This document shows, piece by piece, positions 20,557 through 29,272 of a stretch of 64,000 nt of DNA. Made by a program: the position numbers and the translations under genes. The stretch spans positions 248,001 through 312,000 of the forward strand of contig NC_026487.1 in NCBI RefSeq assembly GCF_000328475.2, given 5' to 3'. Each line of letters opens with the position of its first letter. Position 1 is the first letter of the stretch. The DNA is from Mycosarcoma maydis (lineage: Eukaryota > Basidiomycota > Ustilaginomycetes > Ustilaginales). The notes beneath the pieces were generated by a model, which was given only the letters and a program-made list of their open reading frames with translations, was not told the DNA's origin and made no database searches.

Positions 20557-22873
20557 CAGATAAAGCCGTCCCGCGATAGCCGCTGACGATGAACTGATCG
20601 CGGATCGGCGCTTTTCGCCATGTGGTCCCCAAGTTTCTTTGTCTTCCAATCTTTGTACAGAACATGGCTCATAGTGTCAAGCTTTGATTTATAGCTGCAT
20701 CTTGCGTGCTCTAGCTGCACGAACGCAGCTTCGGCACATCGCAAGTCATATGACCTCATATTGATGCAGTTGTAGGCGATAAGTCCAAGATCAGGCACTC
20801 GCGCGTGGGTTGACGCAGCCGCACATCTAGCTGTATAGGCTAATGATGGAGCGATAGGATTGTGTGGGCCTTGGTTGTCGCAAAACCCACGGCATTTCTC
20901 TTGGCTCGATGAGAACGACCGGTCATCCGATGCATTGATCCGAGGTTACTGAGTCAATTCCATCACGTGTTGTGCCGATGCCGATCACAGCTTGATGAAG
21001 CGTTAGTTCCTGATCGAGACAATAGCCCGTGCCACATCGTCTTGTTCTCATGGCGGATGAATCCTAGCCGCTTCGTGATTGAAGTCCGTCATCTTTCAAG
21101 CGAAATGGAACAATCCGGTTGTGACAACACGGATTCGAGGATCGAGTCATGTCGCTGTACGATGGCACGTTCAAGGGGTTTGGAGGTGTTTGGCTACTCG
21201 TTACCTCTGACCATGATCTTTCTGAACTGCTGTATAGCTACACACTTCATCTTGCAGTACATGCCTTTTGCAGCATCGTCTGTCGACCGACCATGCTCGA
21301 GTAAAGTTAGCTCGACTTGGGAACCATGCATCGTCTCCCACCCTTCTTTTACTTGTTCTAGGCACATGGCACCTCCTCACGTGCTGACTTTAGCCTATGC
21401 ACGGCTTAAAAATGAGTTTGGACGTTGTGGGAATTCACCGGCAAAGTTCAGTCACTTTTATTGCTAAACTCCAGGTAAAATTACGCTCAGGTGGTGTAAG
21501 GAAAGCGACTTCGAGCCTTGACTGAAAAAACGCCGTCGCCATGCATCGACGAAGCTGTAATCTGTGCCTGACCGAGATTTCTTCTCCTCGATTTACTTTG
21601 CTCGGGGGTATCGGCTGGTCTGTATCTGGCATTTTCGAAGCCGCTGTCTCTGTCATTGCACATGGTGTTCAGTTCAAAGAAAGCATCCCTGCTCGTACTT
21701 GGCCGCTTGCAAGCAATGTAAGCCTTGTCCCCGAAGTGCACGAGTAGGGTATTACAGCATAGAATTCCAGCTGGAAAGTGTGGGACCAAATGAGTTCATC
21801 TCAGCCCGCCCTCTATTAAGCATGAACAGGTGACATGCATGACCCACTGTGATCACATTCCCGAGTGGGAATTTGAGGGACGCTACAGTTTTACGCAGTG
21901 CGCTCTGAGCAGCGTTGTACGTGCTGCAGGGTTACTGTACTTATCCGAAACGGACTGCTGCATTTTGGAGACCTTTACAAGTGCAGGCCCCCCATAATCG
22001 CCATGGTATGCGCACAAAGATGAGAACAAGTCGTTTGTGTGCGTATGAATGCATGTCCATGGCTCCGATAATGCTTGGTCGAGCAGTGAGGGCGACAACG
22101 GCAAGTTAATTATTCCGCTTTGATAAGGCGAAATTGTCGTGTTTCTTCTCCGTCCCTCTCTAGACTTCATATCTGTCCGAGCTGCTGAACAATGACAAAT
22201 CGCGATGCGCACATGTAAGTCGGCGCTCCGCTGTATGAGACCCGACAGTGAAACTGGGCGCAAGACGTTCTCTATCCTGATCCGCCCCGCACGGACCGTG
22301 CAGTCCAAAGGCTCTGCTTGTAGACCACTCGGAACGCAACGCATGGAGTTCGTACGAGGACTCGCTTTGAACAAGGCGAGCACTACAATGCGCAGAGCGC
22401 AATTTCAGCTACTTGGAGTGCGGAAAAAAGTCACCAAAGCTGTACACAAATTTGAATTCAGAGACGGATGTGCAGTCCTGAACGTATCGCATTCCCGACC
22501 AACTCTGAGAGAGGCTGTTCTAGAGCCGGCACAAGTGGGTCTTTGCTCGGCGTTTGCAAGTAGCTGAAGAAACAAGACGATTTGCTTGACAGAAGAGATT
22601 AGTGTTGTCAAGGGGGGAGCTGGGCAGTCAGGCACCGAGCAGAGAGCATAAAGACTCACTATCTCTTTACCGGGTCGTCCCTTGGTTTTGGTCGTTGCTA
22701 CTAAACAACGTCAGCCCTTTAACTGGGCACTTATCGTTTTCGATAAGCTGACGCAAGCATTTGCCAGGAATTCTGTGTTTAACCCAGCCTTGTAGTTGCC
22801 ATCGAGCTCCCTCCCCCTCTCCTTTCTCCCATTCTGCGCCCATATTCCTCTACTTTGGTCGGCGGCTAACAAG
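20557..22873. other. Long gene-free region upstream of the zinc-cluster regulator
   Basis: About 2.3 kb without a recognisable gene on either strand; open frames up to 166 codons (minus strand, 21883-22383) have no domain, signal peptide or splice logic I can support. Unlike other long intergenic stretches, it holds almost none of the ATTCACG heptads (one weak copy near 21074). It may be an extended promoter or hold an unrecognised non-coding RNA or decayed gene. Confidence 0.5.
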
Positions 22874-24419
22874 ATGCTACGCAGCTATCAGGACGATTCG
22901 GCTGCTGACGGGGAGAACGTGTCTGGCATTCACCAACCAGCTATCCCTGCCAACGCACTCAAGCGAACAAGCTGGTCACCAGGTGCGTCGTCGATCACAT
23001 ATTCTCTCGACGAGAACTGTGACTTGCAACGGCCTCACCAACAGCCTTCTCCCTCATCAGGAAATGTCGCTCAACGATGTCCAAATTCTTCAACATCCTG
23101 TGAGGGCTCTCAGACCGCCGATCCACCTCAGCCCCAAGCCATCCTCGATATGGACGTCATCCAAGCGCAAGCGGAGATGCTCGAAATGCAGACACGTAGA
23201 GAACTGAGGGAGATGCAACGGCTAGCAGAGCAACACTGCGAAGAGATGCTAGACTCGAAAGGTTACCGTGTCACGCATGCTTGCGAACACTGTCGGCAAA
23301 GAAAAGCAAAGGTGAGTGGTAGTTCTGGCTCGCTTTTCCAAGTCGAGTGAGACGGTCAAATTCCTTATTAATGTACTTGTGTTGCAGTGCTCGGGACAAC
23401 AACCTTGCTCAAGATGTGCAAAGCAAGGTATCCTCTGTATCTTTTCAAAGCACGACCAAAAAGGCAAGGCGGTGAGGCGCTGGTTCGACGTTTCTTCGCA
23501 GTCTTTTGCACGAATTCCGATGCTGGCTTTACCGGCATCCGCCTCCACGGCGAACCTGGGACCTATCCGGGCCACAGGCAAGACCAGAGAGAAGAGGTAT
23601 GCAAACACCTCCACGCCTTACGGGCTGAGGAGGAACACTCTACCGTGCAGCAGTCCGTCAGAATTTGTGTCTCATTTGAGGCAAGAATCTGCTGCTGCAG
23701 GTTCATCGACGCAACCGGTTGAATCTCAGCCATCGCCATGCCCGACAATGCGAGAGTTGAGAAGTGCAGCGTCCTTTCCACCTTTGCAGGCGGGTATGAG
23801 CTCGCTTACTCCTCAGCTTTTCACGCCCATGATGCGGTCGAGTACTGAATACACTAAAGACCAACGCAGGAGTTCAGCTGCCACTGATGGGTCCGAAAGC
23901 TTCGATCCGATGGACACACCGCCTGTCCAGACGCGCTTCACTCAGCCACATCGACCTTGGACAGCCGAATCTTCGCTAAGTCAATCCAGCACAGATGCTG
24001 CAAACAGTACTACGCGCTTCCAAATCCCGCTTCCAGCGCGATCCACTCAAGAATCGCTCGACTGGAACAACTCCTCCCATGTATCAGCGCCTGCAACCAC
24101 TTTTGACAATCATTGGACAGGACAGATACCTCTGCTACCTGTCGCATCTTCTTCCGCCGGCCCATCACGACAGACATTCCAAGCAGCGCCATACCGGCCC
24201 CCCTTCGTAGACCAGCACGTGATGCAAACAGGCAGCACATTTCCAGACGAGCAAAGGTATCGAAGTTGGTCAATCGATGGAAACTCGTCTCAAGATATGT
24301 CAGACAGACAGCTCAGTGAAGCACGACAGGAGATGGATGACGCTTCGATGCCATTGAGAACGAATTCACGAGCATTCTCCAGCGATACATCTACGAGAGA
24401 CCAGTCCAAGCTTGATTGA
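22874..24419 (+). CDS. Zn2Cys6 zinc-cluster transcription factor
   Basis: Fungal nuclear regulator of 489 residues from two exons, 22874-23311 and 23388-24419. The intron has a GTGAGT donor and GCAG acceptor and falls inside the zinc cluster. The cluster is CEHCRQRKAK joined to CSGQQPCSRCAKQGILC, with cysteines at 137, 140, 147, 153, 156 and 163 in the canonical spacing. Immediately before it, about residues 95-130 form a glutamate/glutamine-rich helix (AQAEMLEMQTRRELREMQRL), a likely coiled coil. The coiled coil precedes the cluster, whereas in Gal4-type proteins it usually follows. The C-terminal 320 residues are disordered, Ser/Gln/Pro-rich, with no fungal-specific regulatory domain seen. 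Targets are unknown. Retention of the intron would leave the cluster incomplete. Confidence 0.85.
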
Positions 24420-24752
24420 CGACCACATCACAGCGTTTACGATCCATTTCTTCGGACCAGTGCGTGCATTGTACGCATTTTAGCATCCATACTAATTGCC
24501 ACTGATCTCGTCTCACTTGAGCTCGAGCTGAATCCTTCTTTCTATTGCTTCCAGAAGTTCCGTTTGCTTTGGCGACAAAAAGACTGCGGCACCAGAACAC
24601 GAAAAATGATACGAATCACGAATGTGATTCGTGATTCACAATCGTGAATCGTGAACCTCGTGTTAACTTAGGTAAAGTAAGCAACTCCGGGCGTATTCTG
24701 GTAAGGTCCACTTCTGGTGATGTACACAACTCCAAACGAAGTACTTCAGAGA
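24420..24752. other. Intergenic region upstream of the tRNA gene
   Basis: Contains a dense heptad cluster at 24609-24657 that includes a perfect palindrome (24613-24637), and a TTAACTTA motif near 24662. No gene seen. Confidence 0.6.
24613..24637. repeat. Perfect inverted repeat built from heptads
   Basis: Eleven-base arms GAATCACGAAT and ATTCGTGATTC flank a 3-base centre GTG. Each arm carries one heptad, so the pair forms a head-to-head site that could be bound by a dimer or extrude as a hairpin. It lies 115 bp before the tRNA gene. Confidence 0.9.
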
Positions 24753-24856
24753 GGGTCTTTAGCTCAGCAGTAGAGCGGCAGACTTCGGTTATATCTGAAG
24801 CTACGTTCATCGAACGTGTATTCTGCAGGTCGCGGGTTCAATCCCCGTAGGACTCT
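24753..24856 (+). tRNA. tRNA-Arg(UCG) with a 32-nt intron
   Basis: The acceptor arms 24753-24759 and 24849-24855 pair fully (two G-U wobbles). The D stem is GCTC/GAGC, the anticodon stem GCAGA/TCTGC, the T arm GCGGG-TTCAATC-CCCGT, and the discriminator is T. The anticodon loop CTTCGGT gives anticodon TCG at 24785-24787, reading CGA. The intron, 24789-24820, sits at the canonical position after base 37. Its CTGAAG can pair with the anticodon-loop CTTCGG, as expected for splicing-endonuclease recognition. The internal B box (GGTTCAATCC) is good. The D loop (AGCAGTA) is short and lacks the usual GG pair. Discriminator plus CCA would be added after transcription. Confidence 0.9.
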
Positions 24857-24858
24857 TC

Positions 24859-24862
24859 TTTT
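24859..24862 (+). terminator. RNA polymerase III T-run terminator
   Basis: TTTT three bases after the tRNA 3' end, the usual polymerase III stop signal. Confidence 0.7.
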
Positions 24863-25359
24863 AAATTTGGAAAAGAGTTTGGCACATGCTCGATGAAACG
24901 AAAAATTCACGATTTTTATTCGTGATTCGTGATTGCCGTTCTCGTTCCACTTTTGCCTTTCAATTCAAGATTCACAAGGATCAGCTCTCACTCTGTGACG
25001 TCTTCTGCGAAACCATTCACGATTATGTCTCTACTATACATGAGCTAACTTAACTAAAGCCAGTAGGCCAGAAGAGTGAAGCTCATATCTCACTTAGCTT
25101 GTTCGCTGTTGAGCATTGCGGCGGCCAAACATTCCACGCCAACGCTCAATGCAGACGTAACACAGGCCATTGGTCTACCGGGTGTATCCGTTCCTGGGGT
25201 TGACGCTGCGTTTTCAGTGTTTACTAGATCGACGTGGCTGGGACGTGTTCGATACGTCCGTTGACGGTAGTTGGCTGACGATTCACGATGCTCAGAGAGT
25301 TGTTGTTTTGTTCAATGTGCGTGTGCTTGTTCTCGGAACCAATCGAAATTTACATTGAC
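24863..25359. other. Region between the tRNA and the transposase 3' end
   Basis: Heptads occur at about 24904-24935 and 25014-25024, and a TAACTTAACTAAAG motif near 25045. No gene. I searched by eye for a terminal inverted repeat or target-site duplication matching the other side of the transposon and found none. Confidence 0.5.
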
Positions 25360-28300
25360 TTAGAGCTGTTTGAGACCATAAATCTGTGTGTGCTGCTGAC
25401 CATGCGTGAGAATTGGAACCAAGACGAGCTGAGAAACCATAGCGCCGACTGGGACAACCATGTCTTCGCAGTACTCGTGCAAACTAGCGAAATGGATGTT
25501 CATCTCGTCCAACAATTCGCCACAAGCCACTTGATAGCCGAACGCTTCGTGCCTCGAGAGCATCTTGAGCTTGCGGACGTGCATAAACCTCTCTGAGACC
25601 GCCGCTGTTCCAGGTCCGTTGAATTGCAATGTCTGTTCAAAGAGCCACAATATCTTTACTGCCTGGACCGACTGATCCTCCAATTTGACCATACCAAAGC
25701 AGTTGCCCTTGTTCTTCCTTCCTTCCGCCGCGTAGCCTGAAAAACGAAGCTCGGTCGCGTACACATTCTGAGTGACCGAGCGCAGGAAGATAGCATCCTT
25801 TTGCAGGACGACATCACTCGAGGAGGCAGAGACATCGTGAGGCTCGACAAAGCGGCCCGGAAAGCATTTACCTGGTCCGTTGAGGTATGTACGAAGGAGG
25901 CCATAAGTGTCGTCCTCCATGGTGGTCTTGGTGAGCCGAGTCGAGGGCGGCAGTTCTTGCCACTCGTTTCGGCTCTTGATATAGCCGAGTATTGTCTCCC
26001 GAAACAAGGTGTCGTTGGACTGACTGAGAAGATGCTGAAGATCCGAGCGACTGACGACTTTTCGCATCATCGTGAGCTCGATCTGACCGCGTTTGTAGCC
26101 TGAAGTCTTGATCTTGCTCAAGACTTGGTTCTGTCGCTCAAAGCGAAGACTCGAGAAGTTCTTCGGAGCTCCAAAGGCGCGGATGGCGTCGGGAATATGC
26201 TCTGCCATGTGATTGCTCAAGACGATCCAGCCTTTGCCAAGCAAGCTTGCTGCCTTGCTGTTGTAGCCAACGATGTACTTGTGCAAGCGCTGCACATCAT
26301 CCTCGCTGAACTCCGACTCGAGCATGTCGACGATGCAACAAAGAAGCAGACCAAGTTCAAAGATGGCCTTGACCGACTTGCGCCCTGGCTTGAGCTCGCT
26401 TTCCTTCGTGAGTCCCTTTGGCTCAAAGTTGATGTGCTCGTCCTCGTCTTGGCGAAGCGTCTTACGCGAAAGCTGGAGCATAACGAACGGCAGAAGGCAG
26501 CGAAAGAGTGTGACGCATTCTTCGGCGGATGGGGTGCCTCCTGAAGCAAGACCTGTCCATATGTCAGGGCGCTTGATGCTGCTTGGAAGGATAGCGCGGG
26601 CCATGACATTTTGAGCCTCGTTGAGCTTCTTGCCGAGGTTGTCACAGCCCTCGATGAGAAAGAGGTGCCAGAAGCAACGGCCGCAAATCCCAACATACAC
26701 AGTGTGCATTGGATCAGGCGGACTATTGATCTTCCTGCTAAAGTACCGCAGCCTCTGACTCACCGTGTTGCTGGCCATGGCCTTTGCTTGAGCGGGAGTT
26801 TGCGATGGCCACGACTCTGACGGCTCGTCTTTCCACAGCTCCCGCGTGCCGAACTGGTCGGTGGGCGTCGGACAGTATGTGCAGATGGAACGTGTGCGCC
26901 GGTTGCCGTGCACGTCCACCGTCTTGGCGCCCACTGGGCTGTTCGCCACGATCATGTTCAGGCGCGCTCGCACGTTGCTGCCTGGAAGATATTCAAGATT
27001 GCAATTCGATCATGAATGTCAGTGTTGGAGCTATCATTTTAAGCGCGGCACACACGACATGGCATGTAGCCCGCCTGGATCAGACCTGCACCTTCGAATC
27101 CCAAACGAGATTTAAACTAGGACCGATCCAGGAGAGATGCAATGCTGAACGGGGGAAAACCAAACTTACCCTTTGGATGCAAAGCGGTAGCGATCTTGAC
27201 CCCTTTCTCGTCTAGCTGCTGTATCTCCTCCGTGATGAGCCTCAGTGCCCCCTCGAGGAACACAGAGAAGGCTTTCGAGTGAGGCGAGACGGAGCCAGGA
27301 AGGAGCGAAACAAGATGTATGCCCCGGCATTCTAGGTCTGGCGTGTTGAACTTCTCCGGAAGGTTGTCGATGCGGAGCATGATAAATCCGATGGAGTACT
27401 TGTCGTTATGCGAGCCCTCGAACGGCTGGAACCAGTTGACGTTAATTGTAATCTTGAGGTTGAGCGTCGAGTCCTCGACGAATGGTGTGTGGCTCTCGCG
27501 ACACGGCGTGCTGCACTTAATACACGTGCAGTCTTGACGCCAGGCGTTGCCGCTCCAGATTGGGCCGAACTGTTTTCTGTTGTTGCGGCCTTCTCTAAGA
27601 TCTTGATGGCTTGATTCCTCCATAGCGGCTTCCAGTCGTCCATCTTGAAGCACCGAGGCAATGATCATCTCGACTGTCCTTCTTGTGTAGACCAGCTGCG
27701 GCTTCCTATGGAAGATGGTGTAAGCGGGACAGTGTCTGCACTTCATCGTGCCGCCAGCGGGAATCTTGCCGTCCCAGTCGAGGATTCTGCCACAGGAGAC
27801 GCAGACGAGGTGCTTAAAGAAGGTGTCCGTGATGTCGAGACCCTTGGCCAGCGAACAAGGGGTTATCAGCTTGCGAGGGGTGTCGGAGGCGAACGAGCCG
27901 GAAGGGAGAGTAGAATCTTGCTTGATGAGCGGACCTAGAGTCGAGAAGGTGAATGAGAGCAAGAAGGACGCTTCGTCGCTCGAGACGGCAGTGTACGCCA
28001 TCATAAAGGCGACGAAGACGTGCATCTTCCAAACCCAGCTGTCGACGTTGCGTATGGGCCCGGTCAGGGACAGCGAGCAGGTGCTGGATCCTTCGCGGCG
28101 GAAGAGGCGGCTGGCAAGGCTTCTGAGCTCTTCAAAATTGATGAGCTCGTTATCCTCATCGATGAGAGGCTCTTCATCCTCCTCTGACCCGCTTTGCTCC
28201 GAATGATTCGATAATCCATCCGTCAGCGCGTCGACAGCATTGGGTGGCACTTGAGTGAAATTGGTATCAAGCACTGACAGAGGAGCGTTACCTAGCGAAG

Positions 28301-28552
28301 AAGGTGCTAAGGACTCGGTTGTATTGCTATTGCGAGGAACATGGGGGAGCAAAGGACCAGGATAGCCATAGGTGGGTGTGTGGCCAGGAAACTGTCGATT
28401 AATAGGTGACGACGTTTTTTCCTCTTTTGTTGTGGTTTCGGGCGGGGAGGGGAAGGTGGATTTGATCGATGGTTTCTGGCGGTCGAGCTGTTGATGTCAA
28501 GACCTTCTGGACTGCCAATCGCCGTACATCTTGCGCAGCGGCAGATCACCAT
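25360..28552 (-). CDS. tnp2-type transposase, probably frameshifted near its N-terminus
   Basis: The main body is two exons, up to 27170 and 26981-25360, joined by a GTAAGT/CAG intron that keeps frame. It carries a zinc-binding CVSCG...MKCRHC pair at the centre of exon 1, then the tnp2-like core (NLKITINVNWFQPFEGSHND, YSIGFIMLRIDNLP). Exon 2 has NMIVANSPVGAKTVDVHGN, the conserved DPMHTVYVGICGRCFWHLF and a C-terminal FERQNQVLSKIKTSGYKRGQ plus ELTMMRK block typical of basidiomycete tnp2 families. The body frame has no ATG at its start; it is open back to about 28497. A cysteine-rich start, MVICRCARC at 28552, lies in a different frame, overlapping until 28307. The frames would join if the run of six T at 28415-28420 had gained or lost a base. 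A small unrecognised intron is the alternative. Confidence 0.72.
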
Positions 28553-29272
28553 TTTGACAGCGTGAATGCAGGGTGGTGGTAGACTGAAGAAACCCCATGC
28601 GCCAAACTCTGCATTTTTCTCCTTTTCCTTGCCTGAGAGTCGGTGAGTCACGAGTCACGAGTTTCGTAATCGTCTCCTACATTCGTGATTGTCTTCTGCC
28701 TTAACGATGCAGGCTGATATCCGGCGTAAGGCAGACGGTCTGCATGGTGAAAGGCAGAAGGTAAGGCAGACGGTCTGCCTTAGGGTCTGTATCACGTGGG
28801 AAGAATTTCTGTTTTTATGATGTAATTCGTGATTCGTGATTGTCATTCACGATTCACGATTGGAACTACTCACGACTGTATATGTGATTCGTGATTCGTG
28901 ATTCGAACCTTGTCCTGGGGTGGTGAGATGAACAGTTCGAGATGCCTGATGGTGCGACGAATCTGTGAGTGTAGCGTCTCCAAGATCTTCTACCTCTTCA
29001 AAGTGTCTTCAGTCTCTACTGGCAAGGCTCATGTGATCGCTGACTGCAAATGGCGTCAAAGTTGCTTCGATGTCCACCAAGTTGCTGACAATTCGCTTCG
29101 ACTCAGAGCTTTATTCTCGATTCTCGCACAGCCTTCTTTCTGCGCCAAAGACTTATGCAGCGGCTCGTATCTAGTTCGTGGACTTTCTTTGGATACTATA
29201 TGAAATGAGAATGATTTCTAAGCTCACTAGAGAGTGTGGTCAATGGACGGCTACAAGAATTAGATGTGTAGC
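28553..29272. other. Region between the transposon and aminopeptidase P
   Basis: Apart from the octamer cluster it has two heptad clusters, at 28646-28692 and 28825-28908, with ATTCGTGATTCGTGATT and ATTCACGATTCACGATT next to each other in opposite orientation. No gene is supportable. Confidence 0.6.
28696..28782. repeat. Clustered octamer TAAGGCAG in both orientations, with an 18-bp direct repeat
   Basis: CTGCCTTA occurs near 28696 and 28775, TAAGGCAG near 28727 and 28762, and AAGGCAG near 28751. The 18-mer GTAAGGCAGACGGTCTGC is repeated exactly at 28726-28743 and 28761-28778, 35 bp apart. I saw no copies elsewhere in the window. Confidence 0.85.

Larger units (their letters stand above)
25360..28782 (-). 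mobile_element. Class II DNA transposon, tnp2/CACTA-type (Plavaka-like), ends not resolved
   Basis: One transposase gene fills most of the element. Upstream of it (28696-28782) is a cluster of short repeats resembling subterminal transposase-binding sites. Terminal inverted repeats, a CACTA end and a target duplication are not visible, so the limits are a minimum. The probable frameshift in the transposase suggests a non-autonomous or decaying copy. KDZ-type transposons are an alternative class. Confidence 0.7.

Noticed and set aside
21883..22383. A 166-codon minus-strand frame in the heptad-poor region
   Set aside because: No signal peptide, domain or repeat, and composition unlike neighbouring genes; not supportable as an effector or other gene.
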